The translations under genes were made by a program, and so were the position numbers. Under the pieces are notes generated by a model. The model saw nothing but the letters and a program-made list of their open reading frames with translations, had not been told where the DNA came from and made no database searches. Below, piece after piece: positions 44,077 to 53,442 of a stretch of 64,000 nucleotides of DNA (within the stretch, counting starts at the first letter, position 1; each line of letters opens with the position of its first letter). Origin of the DNA: Puteibacter caeruleilacunae (lineage in GTDB: Bacteria; Bacteroidota; Bacteroidia; Bacteroidales; Prolixibacteraceae); the NCBI GenBank assembly GCA_005217565.1, contig SJCO01000015.1, positions 169,763-233,762 on the forward strand, written 5' to 3'.

Positions 44077-44877
44077 ATGGGGAAAATTATAGCACTTGCC
44101 AACCAAAAAGGTGGGGTTGGGAAAACTACGACAGCAATTAACCTTGCAGCAAGTTTAGCTATTCTTGAGAAGAAGGTATTAATTATCGATGCAGATCCTC
44201 AGGCCAATGCCACATCAGGTGTTGGTATTGACGTTCGCAATGTTAAATCGAGTATTTACGATTGCGTTGTTGATGAGTTGGATCCCAAAAGCATCATCAT
44301 GAAGACAGAAATCGACAATCTGGATATCATTCCTTCACATATCGACTTGGTAGGTGCAGAAATTGAGATGCTTAACTTGCCCAATCGTGAAAAAGTAATG
44401 AAGATTGTGCTTGAACAGATTAAAGATGCCTACGACTTCATCCTGATCGATTGTTCACCATCGCTAGGATTGATTACAGTAAATTCTTTAACTGCAGCCA
44501 ACTCAGTTATCATTCCTGTTCAGTGTGAATACTTTGCCCTGGAAGGTCTTGGAAAACTTTTAAATACCATTAAGATCATTCAAAGTCGACTTAATCCAGC
44601 ACTTGAGATTGAGGGATTTTTATTAACCATGTATGATTCAAGATTAAATCTTTCGAATCAGGTATATGATGAGGTAAAACATCATTTTCAGGAAATGGTA
44701 TTTGACACAGTTATCAAGCGTAACATCAAACTTAGTGAGGCACCTAGTTATGGAAAGCCAGCGGTACTATATGATGCCAATTCTATAGGAGCTGTGAGCT
44801 ACCTAAATCTTGCTCGTGAGGTGTTGCAGAATAATGGAATGACAAAGCTTAGGGCTGAGGAAAAAATTATTGATTAA
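44077..44877 (+). CDS. parA: Chromosome partitioning ATPase ParA (Soj)
   Basis: A 266-residue ParA/MinD-type ATPase with the deviant Walker A motif ANQKGGVGKTTTAINLA near the N-terminus, Walker A' DADPQANAT and DFILIDCSPSLGLIT. It has no N-terminal HTH, so it is of the chromosomal Soj type. It works with ParB to separate origins. The frame begins at TTG 44053, but ATG 44077 (MGKIIALANQKGG) is the standard start. About 186 bp separate it from parB. Confidence 0.95.
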   Translation: MGKIIALANQKGGVGKTTTAINLAASLAILEKKVLIIDADPQANATSGVGIDVRNVKSSIYDCVVDELDPKSIIMKTEIDNLDIIPSHIDLVGAEIEMLNLPNREKVMKIVLEQIKDAYDFILIDCSPSLGLITVNSLTAANSVIIPVQCEYFALEGLGKLLNTIKIIQSRLNPALEIEGFLLTMYDSRLNLSNQVYDEVKHHFQEMVFDTVIKRNIKLSEAPSYGKPAVLYDANSIGAVSYLNLAREVLQNNGMTKLRAEEKIID

Positions 44878-44935
44878 GCTAAAAGTTTTTAATTTTGTCG
44901 TGATTTTGCCTTTAATGACATTTAGGCAATAGTTA

Positions 44936-44987
44936 AACCTGAAGCCACAATAGTGCTACAATTCAATATTAGCAATTGATTCAGGTT
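44936..44987. repeat. 8-bp inverted repeat between parA and parB
   Basis: AACCTGAA (44936-44943) and TTCAGGTT (44980-44987) face each other across 36 nt in the 186-bp gap. It is not a parS-like GTTTCACGTGAAAC palindrome, and no terminator T-run follows. It could be a binding site or a long-loop mRNA hairpin. Confidence 0.35.
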
Positions 44988-45063
44988 ATCAACATTTTAG
45001 AGACACATCAATCTTGAATGTGTTAGTTAAAACAAATAATTCGTTAGCAATAAACAGATAGGT

Positions 45064-45936
45064 ATGGCAAAAAGAAATGCATTAGGTAGAGGTCTTGGAG
45101 CTCTTATTGATGATGCCGATAGAGTAAAAGAACCCAGCTCATCTATCAATGAAATAGATATTCGTAAAATAGAAGCAAATCCTTATCAACCGCGAACTCA
45201 TTTTGATGAAGAAGCATTGAGTGATTTATCTGCATCTATTAAGGAGATCGGTATAATCCAACCTATCACCCTGCGAAAAATCAATGGTGATAAATTCCAG
45301 ATCATCGCTGGTGAACGTAGATTCCGCGCAGCAAAATTAGCTGGATTGGAAAGTCTGCCTGCATATGTCAGAGAAACTGATGATGAAAATATGCTGGCAA
45401 TGGCACTTGTTGAAAACATTCAGCGAGAAGATCTTGATGCCATTGAAGTTGCATTGAGTTATCAACGACTAATTGATGAGTGTAAACTTACTCAGGAAAC
45501 ACTAAGTGAACGAGTAGGGAAAAAACGTTCAACTGTTACAAATTACCTAAGACTACTAAAGCTTCCTGCGATCATCCAAAAAGGTATTCGTGAGCGAGCT
45601 ATTACAATGGGACATGCTCGTGCCTTGGTGAATATCACTGATGCTGATACTCAGATCATGATTTTCGATCAAATTATCAAGTACGACTTTTCTGTTCGTA
45701 AAGTAGAAGAAGTTGTACGTATGCTCAACTCCGAACAAAAGGAAGAAAAGAAAAAAACTAACCAGGAAAAGTTCCCAGGAGAGTTTAACGATTTCAAGAA
45801 ACAGCTGGACAAGTTTTTCCAGACAAATACTGATTTCAAAATGAACGACAAGGGGAAAGGAAAAATTGTAATTCCATTCAACTCTCCTGTTGATCTTGAG
45901 CGTATTGTGGCAATTTTAGACAAATTAAATTCATAG
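45064..45936 (+). CDS. parB: Chromosome partitioning protein ParB (Spo0J)
   Basis: A 290-residue ParB. It has a short N-terminus (AKRNALGRGLGALI), a ParB/Srx CTPase domain with NPYQPRTHF, IIQPITLR and the GERRFRAAKLAG motif, then a helix-turn-helix region (LTQETLSERVGKKRSTVTNYLRLLKLP), and a C-terminal dimerisation domain. It should spread from parS and recruit ParA and condensin. No parS was recognised in the window. The next gene starts with TTG 8 bp later. Confidence 0.95.
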   Translation: MAKRNALGRGLGALIDDADRVKEPSSSINEIDIRKIEANPYQPRTHFDEEALSDLSASIKEIGIIQPITLRKINGDKFQIIAGERRFRAAKLAGLESLPAYVRETDDENMLAMALVENIQREDLDAIEVALSYQRLIDECKLTQETLSERVGKKRSTVTNYLRLLKLPAIIQKGIRERAITMGHARALVNITDADTQIMIFDQIIKYDFSVRKVEEVVRMLNSEQKEEKKKTNQEKFPGEFNDFKKQLDKFFQTNTDFKMNDKGKGKIVIPFNSPVDLERIVAILDKLNS

Positions 45937-45943
45937 GTAGGTT

Positions 45944-46618
45944 TTGAAAAGATTCATATTTATACTTGCAGTAATAGCTGGGTTAGGATTGAATGTGGGG
46001 AAAGCTAATGCCCAGATTGATACCTTAAAAACCACCAATGATTCCATTCAGCTAGTTGATTTGGGTAAAAAGTTACGCCCGGGAAAAATTCGTCGTGACA
46101 GCATCCGATTTGCAATGGCAGCAGCAGGACACAATGCGAGAAAAGCATCTATCTTATCGGCTTCATTCCCAGGATTAGGACAGATTTACAACCGTAAATA
46201 CTGGAAGCTTCCAATTATCTATGGAGGATTCGCCGGTTTGGGTTACGCATTTGTATTCAACAACAACAATTACAAAGACTATAAACGAGCTTATTATGAT
46301 ATTCTGGATGATGATCCGAATACCAAATCATATGAGCAGGTTATTAAAACCCAAGGATTGGACTATGAAAATCCCAGCGACCGTAAATTTGCAACCGATG
46401 TTTTGCAACGCGGTAGAGATTATTATAGACGATACCGAGACTTATCTGTTATTGGAGCGGTAGCATTATGGGCACTTAACATCATTGATGCAAGTGTTGA
46501 CGCACACTTAATCGACTTTGATGTTAGTGACAAACTATCTGTAAATTTCGAACCGCTTCCAATGAGTACTGTTACCAACCAGCAAGTGGTTGGACTAAGA
46601 TGTAATATTAAATTTTAA
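45944..46618 (+). CDS. DUF5683 domain protein
   Basis: A 224-residue exported protein with a signal peptide (MKRFIFILAVIAGLGLNVGKANAQ), then a DUF5683 domain with ARKASILSASFPGLGQIYNRKYWKLPIIYGGFAGLGYAF, which contains two hydrophobic segments. It uses a TTG start 7 bp after parB. DUF5683 proteins have no known activity, but they recur between parAB and a LysM transglycosylase in Bacteroidota, suggesting a cell-envelope role linked to the cell cycle. Confidence 0.8.
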   Translation: MKRFIFILAVIAGLGLNVGKANAQIDTLKTTNDSIQLVDLGKKLRPGKIRRDSIRFAMAAAGHNARKASILSASFPGLGQIYNRKYWKLPIIYGGFAGLGYAFVFNNNNYKDYKRAYYDILDDDPNTKSYEQVIKTQGLDYENPSDRKFATDVLQRGRDYYRRYRDLSVIGAVALWALNIIDASVDAHLIDFDVSDKLSVNFEPLPMSTVTNQQVVGLRCNIKF

Positions 46619-46666
46619 CCCCACCCTTATCTTCTTAAAAGGTACTTTGAAAAAAACTGAAAACAC

Positions 46667-48298
46667 ATGAAATTTCTACCAATATTAGCATTGCTTTCGA
46701 TAGCGTTCTTTCACAATACATCATCGCTCACGGCATCGCCGGCAGGAAAGGACAACGATTTAAAAAGAGCTAAGGTCATTCGAATATCATCGATTGATAC
46801 TACTGGATATGAAAAAATACTTACCTATCCTGAAGAGGATCTAGAAGAGATCTTTGCTGAAAAAATGGATAGCTTAGTTACTTCATGGTATGTGCAGAAC
46901 GCTTTTGTACTAGATAGCATCAGCTTGGTACAGGCTACTGATTCAATCACTGGAAATGTGGTTCCTGATTCAATTTACATCCAGCGATTACAAAACCTGA
47001 ATTCATTCATCGACTTATCGTACAACAAAACTGTGAATAGTGTTATCAACCTATATACCAAACGCAACAGTCGTAGAAATTTGGTAGAGGTGATGCTAGG
47101 ACTTTCACAGTATTACTTCCCCATGTTTGAAGAGATTTTAGATAAGTATGATATGCCCCTCGAATTGAAATATCTTCCAATTATTGAATCAGCCCTTAAC
47201 CCTAGAGCGGTTTCAAGAGTTGGCGCTTGTGGATTATGGCAGTTCATGTACGGTACAGGTAAATATGTGGGATTAGAGATCACCTCATTTGTAGATGAAC
47301 GTAGAGATCCATATAAATCGTCAGTAGCTGCAGCAAAATACCTGAAGAAGTTGTACGATATCTATGGCGACTGGCATTTGGTGATTGCTGCTTATAACTG
47401 TGGCCCTGGAAATGTAAACAAGGCAATGCGCAGAGCTGGTGGAAGCAAGGATTATTGGAAAATCTACTATCGTTTACCTAAGGAAACCAGAGGATATGTT
47501 CCAGCATTTATAGCCGCTGCTTATGTAATGAATTACTACCAATTGCACGGTTTAAAACCAAAGCAACCGACCTTTAATATTGTTTCCGACACCATTCAGG
47601 TTAAGGAGTATTTAAACCTGAATCAGGTAGCTGCTCAATTGGATATTCCTATTGAACAGTTGAGAGACTACAATCCTCAATATAGAAAAGATATTATCCC
47701 TGCAACTAAAACCAAACCTTATATCTTGAGATTGCCACACAATGAAGTAGGAAACTTTATTGATAATCAAAGAGCAATCTTCACCCATAAAAGAGAAGAG
47801 TATTTCCCTGATAATAAAATCAAGGTTCCCAACAGCAAATATGCTTATGTACCAGTAGACATCAAAGGTAAAGACAAGATCTTTTATAAGGTTAAATCAG
47901 GTGACAACCTTGGCTTCATTGCCAGCTGGTTCCATGTACGACTAAGTGATGTACGTTACTGGAACAATATTCGCAGGAACCTTATTCGTGTAGGACAGAG
48001 ACTAGTTATCTATGTACCACAAGGCAAAGGAGATTACTATCAGAAATTTGATAAGATGAGCTTCACTGCCAAGCAACAATCTATTGGTAAAAGCGCTGTT
48101 ACTGCATCTACACAAAAAGCACCTGTGAAGATTGATCCTAGTTACGTTTATCACACAGTTCGACGTAATGAGAACTTGTGGACCATCGCTAAAAAATATC
48201 CTGGAATTTCAGCCAATGATATTATGCGATTGAATCGTATTTCAAATGCTCGCACCATTTCGGTGGGACAAAAATTGAAGATTAAAAGCAAGTCCTAA
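46667..48298 (+). CDS. MltD-like lytic transglycosylase with LysM domains
   Basis: A 543-residue exported protein. After a signal peptide and a spacer of about 140 residues comes an SLT (GH23) domain with the catalytic Glu in LPIIESALNPRAVSRVGACGLWQFM and WHLVIAAYNCGPGNV. At least two LysM modules follow: FYKVKSGDNLGFIASWFHVRL... (about residue 405) and YHTVRRNENLWTIAKKYPG... near the C-terminus. It cleaves peptidoglycan glycan strands to form 1,6-anhydro-muropeptides. It closes the parAB cluster and is followed by a strong terminator. Confidence 0.93.
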   Translation: MKFLPILALLSIAFFHNTSSLTASPAGKDNDLKRAKVIRISSIDTTGYEKILTYPEEDLEEIFAEKMDSLVTSWYVQNAFVLDSISLVQATDSITGNVVPDSIYIQRLQNLNSFIDLSYNKTVNSVINLYTKRNSRRNLVEVMLGLSQYYFPMFEEILDKYDMPLELKYLPIIESALNPRAVSRVGACGLWQFMYGTGKYVGLEITSFVDERRDPYKSSVAAAKYLKKLYDIYGDWHLVIAAYNCGPGNVNKAMRRAGGSKDYWKIYYRLPKETRGYVPAFIAAAYVMNYYQLHGLKPKQPTFNIVSDTIQVKEYLNLNQVAAQLDIPIEQLRDYNPQYRKDIIPATKTKPYILRLPHNEVGNFIDNQRAIFTHKREEYFPDNKIKVPNSKYAYVPVDIKGKDKIFYKVKSGDNLGFIASWFHVRLSDVRYWNNIRRNLIRVGQRLVIYVPQGKGDYYQKFDKMSFTAKQQSIGKSAVTASTQKAPVKIDPSYVYHTVRRNENLWTIAKKYPGISANDIMRLNRISNARTISVGQKLKIKSKS

Positions 48299-48340
48299 TT
48301 TAGGATTTCAGCAATAAGATTGAATCAAATCACTCATTAT

Positions 48341-48378
48341 AAGCAGAATTCATTCAATAAATTATGAATTCTGCTTTT
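48341..48378 (+). terminator. Intrinsic terminator after the mltD-like gene
   Basis: AAGCAGAATTCAT pairs with ATGAATTCTGCTT, followed by TTTT. It probably ends the parAB-DUF5683-mltD transcription unit. Confidence 0.9.
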
Positions 48379-48423
48379 TTCGTTTTAATTTTTGGCTATT
48401 ACTAAGCTAACACTAAAACGAAC

Positions 48424-49857
48424 ATGAAACCTTGGAGATCATTTATATTCTTCCTGATCATATTCCTACTGATAGGAACGATCTCCTTTTTCTCTGACAA
48501 GGGCACAATAACCATCTTTAATTCTTTCAAATTATCATTCCCCTACCTGATACCCCAGGAAACAGTAGAAGATATCCCTCAATCACCATCTCAACCTATT
48601 GAGGATGTCGACACAGTTATTATCCTGGCAGAACCACCTTCCGACACATTGGTTCTGCAACCGACAACTAAACCGTCAACTGTTGATACTAACTTGGTAA
48701 AACTGGAATTTGCAGAAGAACACGCGGATAGTACTTATTTCACATTTTTACAGCATAAACTAGCAACCGCTAATGAAAAACCAGTGCACATTCTTTATTA
48801 TGGCGATTCCCAACTGGAAGGAGATAGAATTACCTTTACATTACGCAAAGCATTTCAACAACGCTACGGAGGTAATGGCATTGGACTAATACCCTTAAAA
48901 CATACCTATAACTCAACACACGGCTTCAACCTAACCGTATCGCCCAATTGGAAAGGATCGGTTATCTACGACAAAGATGTTAACTACAAAGATTTTGGCT
49001 TAATGTGCCAATATGTATCATTGGGAGATACTTCCTCCACCGATCATCACACAGATCAGGCGTGGGTACGAATCCGAAAACTTAAACGCAACAAAGGAGG
49101 GAATAATGACTTCACACGCCTAGGACTTTTCTACACATCGCCCGACTCAAATGCTGTGGCTTCTTTCATCTTTAAAGATACTGTGGCCTTTCAATTCAAC
49201 CTCAAGCACACAAAAGATATTCAACTTACAAAGTTTTCTTTTCAAAACTCTCCTCAGCTATTTAAAATGCTTTTCGACACACGCAACAGACTGAATATAC
49301 ATGGCTTCTTCATGGAAGGCCCCTCAGGAGTGTATGTCGATAACATCCCTCTTAGAGGTTGTGTATATCCCAAGCTTTCAGCTATAGATCAAACCGATCT
49401 ACAATTCATGCTGAACAAGCTCAATGTAGGAGCAGTGATCATGCATTTTGGAGTCAACCTGGTCCCTGACATCAGAAAGAACTACAACCTATACACGATA
49501 GCCTTAAAGCGAGAAATACACACTATCAGAAAACACCTGCCTGACGTCCCCATCATCATTGTAAGCGTTTCTGATATGGCAAGAAAGAGTGGCAATAACT
49601 ACCAGTCATACCCCAATATCCAATTGATCAAGGAAGCTCAAAAAATAGCTGCGTTCGATACAAAATGTGCCTTCTGGGATCTTGAAAAAACCATGGGTGG
49701 GAAAAATTCGATGATCAAATGGGTGAAGAACAGCCCTCCTCTTGGCAATAAAGACTACATCCATTTTAGTCAAAGAGGAGCAGATAGCATTGGCACAATG
49801 TTGTACTCGTCAATTAAGCAGAGATTAGATTGGGAATCAAAAACGATGAAAAGATGA
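48424..49857 (+). CDS. Membrane-anchored SGNH/GDSL hydrolase-like protein
   Basis: A 477-residue protein with one N-terminal transmembrane anchor (FIFFLIIFLLIGTISFFS), a linker rich in Pro/Thr, and an SGNH domain. Block I is ILYYGDSQLEGDRITFTLR (Ser nucleophile), MHFGVN is the Asn-containing block, and DYIHFSQRGADSIG carries the catalytic Asp/His pair. Its stop overlaps the MBOAT start by four bases. SGNH-MBOAT pairs O-acetylate or deacetylate cell-wall or exopolysaccharide sugars, so it is probably an acyl-transfer partner working outside the inner membrane. Confidence 0.8.
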   Translation: MKPWRSFIFFLIIFLLIGTISFFSDKGTITIFNSFKLSFPYLIPQETVEDIPQSPSQPIEDVDTVIILAEPPSDTLVLQPTTKPSTVDTNLVKLEFAEEHADSTYFTFLQHKLATANEKPVHILYYGDSQLEGDRITFTLRKAFQQRYGGNGIGLIPLKHTYNSTHGFNLTVSPNWKGSVIYDKDVNYKDFGLMCQYVSLGDTSSTDHHTDQAWVRIRKLKRNKGGNNDFTRLGLFYTSPDSNAVASFIFKDTVAFQFNLKHTKDIQLTKFSFQNSPQLFKMLFDTRNRLNIHGFFMEGPSGVYVDNIPLRGCVYPKLSAIDQTDLQFMLNKLNVGAVIMHFGVNLVPDIRKNYNLYTIALKREIHTIRKHLPDVPIIIVSVSDMARKSGNNYQSYPNIQLIKEAQKIAAFDTKCAFWDLEKTMGGKNSMIKWVKNSPPLGNKDYIHFSQRGADSIGTMLYSSIKQRLDWESKTMKR

Positions 49858-51377
49858 ATGCATTAAGTCAACATATCACATCATTTTTTCAGTACCTTCC
49901 GGACACTCCATTCGTATTTAACTCATTTATGTTTTGGATATTCTTTTCTCTGGTGATTGGATGCTATGGATTCTTTTACAACCGCACAGTAATGAGAAGT
50001 GCATATTTGCTTGGGATAAGTCTGTTCTTCTATTACAAAGCCAGCGGACTCTTTCTTATTCTCTTGATACTATCATGTATATTGAACTATTGGTTTGGTA
50101 TTAAAATACAACGTTCAGCAAAACGCAATGCTCGCATATGGCTGGCAGTCTCTTTAATTTACAATCTGGGCACATTAGCATATTTCAAATATGCATATTT
50201 CATAACAGACAGCATCAATCAATTATTCAATATAAACCTTAAAGTTATTGACTGGCTTGCTGTTTGGCAAAATGCACTTTTCGATACTCACTTTAATATT
50301 GATAATATTATTCTGCCAGTTGGTATTTCATTCTTCACCTTTCAGGCAATTAGCTATGTTATTGACATTTACAATAAGAAATTAACAGCTGAAACCAACC
50401 TCTTAAATTTCAGTTTTTACCTGTCATTCTTCCCGCAACTTGTAGCAGGACCGATTGTCAGGGCTTCAAGTTTTCTCCCTCAAATCAAAGAGAAATACCA
50501 ACTCAGCAAGGCTGAATTTGGACACGCTACCTTCTTAATCATCAAGGGTTTGTTAAAAAAAATCATCATATCAGACTATATCTCCGTGAATTTAGTCGAC
50601 CGTGTATTTGACACCCCTTTAAGTTATTCTGGTATTGAAAATCTCTTAGGCATTTATGGTTATTCCTTACAGATTTACTGTGATTTCTCGGGATATACCG
50701 ACATCGCCATTGGACTTGCATTACTTATGGGATTCAAGCTACCTATCAATTTCAATGCGCCTTACAAAGCCATCAACCTTAGTGATTTCTGGCGTCGTTG
50801 GCACATTTCATTATCTACATGGTTAAGAGACTATTTGTACATTCCTCTTGGCGGAAATAGAAAAGGCTCATTACGTACCAATTTCAATCTTTTGATCACC
50901 ATGTTACTAGGAGGACTATGGCACGGCGCTCATATACGCTTTATAATATGGGGAGCTATCCATGGTATAGGACTCGTGGTTCAAAAAATATTTAGTAAAT
51001 ATATTCACATCAAGCATCAGGCCTTTAGTTTCGGGAAATACATCAGTATTTTCATCACCTTTAATATCGTCTCCATCAGTTGGGTATTCTTTCGGGCAGA
51101 TTCAATGCAGAAAATAAGAGAAATGCTCTATCAGGTAACACATTACTTCAGTCCGCAATCAATTGTCGACGTTTTCTTTGCACACCAAACATCACTCTGG
51201 ATTATTCTACTAGGATTTATAACACACTGGTTACCCAATCCTTCCAAGGAGCTACTGAGAGGATGGTATATTCGTTCTCCTTTCTGGGTAAAAGTAAGCT
51301 TCGGATGCCTCGTAGCGATCCTTCTATTCCAAATGTCGGCTACTGATTTACAACCTTTTATCTATTTCCGTTTTTAA
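49854..51377 (+). CDS. MBOAT-family O-acyltransferase
   Basis: A 507-residue polytopic protein of the AlgI/DltB-type MBOAT family. It has about ten helices, VGISFFTFQAISYVIDIY, the YCDFSGYTDIAIG segment, FWRRWHISLSTWLRDYLYIPLGG, and the catalytic His in LGGLWHGAHIRFIIWGAIHG. It probably moves an acetyl group from a cytoplasmic donor across the membrane for the SGNH partner. The start was moved from TTG 49830 to ATG 49854, which overlaps the previous stop as ATGA. Confidence 0.9.
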   Translation: MNALSQHITSFFQYLPDTPFVFNSFMFWIFFSLVIGCYGFFYNRTVMRSAYLLGISLFFYYKASGLFLILLILSCILNYWFGIKIQRSAKRNARIWLAVSLIYNLGTLAYFKYAYFITDSINQLFNINLKVIDWLAVWQNALFDTHFNIDNIILPVGISFFTFQAISYVIDIYNKKLTAETNLLNFSFYLSFFPQLVAGPIVRASSFLPQIKEKYQLSKAEFGHATFLIIKGLLKKIIISDYISVNLVDRVFDTPLSYSGIENLLGIYGYSLQIYCDFSGYTDIAIGLALLMGFKLPINFNAPYKAINLSDFWRRWHISLSTWLRDYLYIPLGGNRKGSLRTNFNLLITMLLGGLWHGAHIRFIIWGAIHGIGLVVQKIFSKYIHIKHQAFSFGKYISIFITFNIVSISWVFFRADSMQKIREMLYQVTHYFSPQSIVDVFFAHQTSLWIILLGFITHWLPNPSKELLRGWYIRSPFWVKVSFGCLVAILLFQMSATDLQPFIYFRF

Positions 51378-51487
51378 GAAAGAGAAAACTGTTAAAACGT
51401 TGCTAAAATCTGCTAAATTTACAATCAAAAAATTGGGCACTAACGGAAAATCCAATAGATTTGTACGTTATTAAATGCAACAATATC

Positions 51488-52111
51488 ATGTTAGAAATTA
51501 TACAATCAGTTATCAAGCAGGAGGCTGAAGCAATTGCTAATATTCCTGTTGATAATTCATTCAACGAAGCAGTTGAAACGATCCATAAGGCAGTCCACGA
51601 GAAGAAGGGCAAATTAGTAGTAAGTGGTATGGGAAAAGCAGGTCAGATTGCAATGAATATTGCAACTACTTTTAGTTCTACCGGAACTCCTGCAGTATTT
51701 CTTCATCCAAGTGAGGCACAACATGGAGATTTAGGAATTGTACAGCCTAACGATGTTCTACTATTAATTTCAAACTCTGGAAAAACCAGAGAGATTGTTG
51801 AGTTGGTATACTTGGCTGATAAATTATGGAAAGGACTTCCATTAATCGTTATCACTGGAAACAAAGAGAGTGAATTGGCACAAACTGCTGATGTATGTCT
51901 CTGGACTGGTGGACCTAAGGAAGTATGTCCTTTAGGATTGACTCCAAGTACCTCTACTACAATTATGACCGTTATTGGTGACTCACTAGTTGTTTCAATG
52001 ATGCATAAGATCGGTTTTAACAACGAAGAATATGCAAAACGTCATCATGGTGGATACCTTGGAGATAAGTCTCGTCGTCAGGCGAAGACCGAACAAGTAG
52101 AAAGCAAATAA
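51488..52111 (+). CDS. SIS-domain sugar-phosphate isomerase (KdsD-like, no CBS domains)
   Basis: A 207-residue SIS-domain protein resembling the first half of arabinose-5-phosphate isomerase (KdsD/KpsF). It has KLVVSGMGKAGQIAMNIATTFSSTGTPAVFLHPSEAQHGDLG, LLISNSGKTREIVELV and the C-terminal HHGGYLG. Full-length KdsD has a pair of CBS domains and about 320 residues; both CBS domains are missing here. It may still make arabinose 5-phosphate for Kdo, or be a phosphosugar isomerase of another pathway. TTG 51461 was rejected in favour of ATG 51488. Confidence 0.82.
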   Translation: MLEIIQSVIKQEAEAIANIPVDNSFNEAVETIHKAVHEKKGKLVVSGMGKAGQIAMNIATTFSSTGTPAVFLHPSEAQHGDLGIVQPNDVLLLISNSGKTREIVELVYLADKLWKGLPLIVITGNKESELAQTADVCLWTGGPKEVCPLGLTPSTSTTIMTVIGDSLVVSMMHKIGFNNEEYAKRHHGGYLGDKSRRQAKTEQVESK

Positions 52112-52118
52112 AGATATC

Positions 52119-52661
52119 ATGAGAATAAAAAAAGAAGAAACGGTAGGATTAGTTATTGACATACAGGACCGATTGGTTGCTGCAATGTCGGAGAAAGAAG
52201 TATTGGTTAAGAACAGCAAAATTCTTGTTGAAGGATTGCAAGCACTAGGTGTACCAACTGCATTCACACAGCAGTACACAAAAGGACTTGGAGATACAGT
52301 TGCTGAACTAAAAGACGTAGTTGAAGGATTCTCTTTCATTGAGAAAACTGATTTCAGCTGTTGCCAGGTTGAAGAATATGCAGCATGGCTAAAAGAACAA
52401 GGAAAGAAAAACGTTGTTCTTTGCGGTATCGAGTCTCATGTTTGTGTTCTACAAACTGCCATTGATTTAAAAGAAGCAGGTTACAATCCAATCGTTGTTA
52501 TGGATTGTGTTTCTTCAAGAACAGAAGCGAACAAAGCATTAGCTGCTGAGCGTTTCCGTTACGAAGGAATCATGATGACTTCATATGAATCAATCCTTTT
52601 TGAATTAACAGGATCAGCAAAAGCTGAAGGATTCAAAACAATTTCAAAATTGGTGAAGTAA
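52119..52661 (+). CDS. Isochorismatase-family (YcaC-like) hydrolase
   Basis: A 180-residue cysteine hydrolase of the isochorismatase-like superfamily. The N-terminal Asp is in LVIDIQDRL, the Lys is near KTDFSC, and the nucleophile Cys in LCGIESHVCVLQTA. No SIS or metal motif is present. Family members hydrolyse amides such as nicotinamide or ureas, and the substrate cannot be assigned. The gene starts 7 bp after the SIS gene and ends at a strong terminator. Confidence 0.82.
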   Translation: MRIKKEETVGLVIDIQDRLVAAMSEKEVLVKNSKILVEGLQALGVPTAFTQQYTKGLGDTVAELKDVVEGFSFIEKTDFSCCQVEEYAAWLKEQGKKNVVLCGIESHVCVLQTAIDLKEAGYNPIVVMDCVSSRTEANKALAAERFRYEGIMMTSYESILFELTGSAKAEGFKTISKLVK

Positions 52662-52680
52662 TATATTGAATCACTATATG

Positions 52681-52714
52681 AAAAAAGGGATAGCAAAAAT
52701 GCTATCCCTTTTTT
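52681..52714. terminator. Strong bidirectional terminator
   Basis: AAAAAAGGGATAGCA pairs perfectly with TGCTATCCCTTTTTT around an AAAA loop. It lies between the convergent isochorismatase-like and transaldolase genes and has a T-tract on both strands. Confidence 0.95.
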
Positions 52715-52740
52715 CATATTATCTCCGATAAGAATTTCTC

Positions 52741-53406
52741 TTAGTATTCAATATCGTAAAGATCTTTTCCATCAATCTCAAACTGAGCAACACTAATATC
52801 AGTCATTGGATGCTTGATCAATTGCATCAACAAATCAGGATTAATAGTAGCAGATTGAGATCCAGCCATACTGATACGATGAATCTGGTCGACAGTCTTA
52901 AAGCTTGCAGCTAACACTTTAGTATCCAAACCAAAGTCGTAAATATTCTGTACGATATCAGCAACAACTTCAATACCATGTGATGAGATATTATCCAAAC
53001 GACTCACGTAAGGAGCAACATAATCAGCACCTGCTTTTGAAGCAACCAATGCTTGCTGCTGAGTAAAAATAGCAGTAGCAGTAACATTAATACCCGCATC
53101 TTTCAAGATTCTCATGGTCTTATACCCCTCTGGAGTTACAGGAATCTTTGCAAAGAAATTATCTCCAAGATCAAAGTAAGCTTTATACTTCTTTGCTTCA
53201 CGAACCATATCCTCAGCAGTATTACTCAACACCTGCATGTGAATCATTCCTTCTCCAACAATCTCCTTCAATGCTTCACCTGCAACAGAAAGCTTCAATC
53301 CCGACTGTTTCAAAATAGTAGGATTGGTAGTAACACCTTCCAATGGGAAAAACTCGTATAATTTCTTCAAGGCCTCTAAATTGGCCGTGTCTGCCATATA
53401 AATCAT
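52741..53406 (-). CDS. Fructose-6-phosphate aldolase/transaldolase-like protein
   Basis: A 221-residue small transaldolase of the FSA/TalC group: TTNPTIL, the Schiff-base lysine in FFAKIPVTPEG, and LAASFKTVDQIH near the C-terminus. FSA cleaves fructose 6-phosphate to dihydroxyacetone and glyceraldehyde 3-phosphate, while relatives act as transaldolases. It ends a cluster with two sugar-phosphate dehydrogenases, so it may process the keto-sugar phosphate they form. A terminator-like hairpin lies between it and the previous gene, so it may have a separate promoter. Confidence 0.85.
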   Translation of the reverse strand: MIYMADTANLEALKKLYEFFPLEGVTTNPTILKQSGLKLSVAGEALKEIVGEGMIHMQVLSNTAEDMVREAKKYKAYFDLGDNFFAKIPVTPEGYKTMRILKDAGINVTATAIFTQQQALVASKAGADYVAPYVSRLDNISSHGIEVVADIVQNIYDFGLDTKVLAASFKTVDQIHRISMAGSQSATINPDLLMQLIKHPMTDISVAQFEIDGKDLYDIEY

Positions 53407-53442
53407 AATCTTATCTTTTAAAACTAACTAAACCAGTGCAAA

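Noticed and set aside
44878..45063. parS-like site between parA and parB.
   Set aside because: No GTTTCACGTGAAAC-type palindrome is present; only a loose 8-bp inverted repeat.
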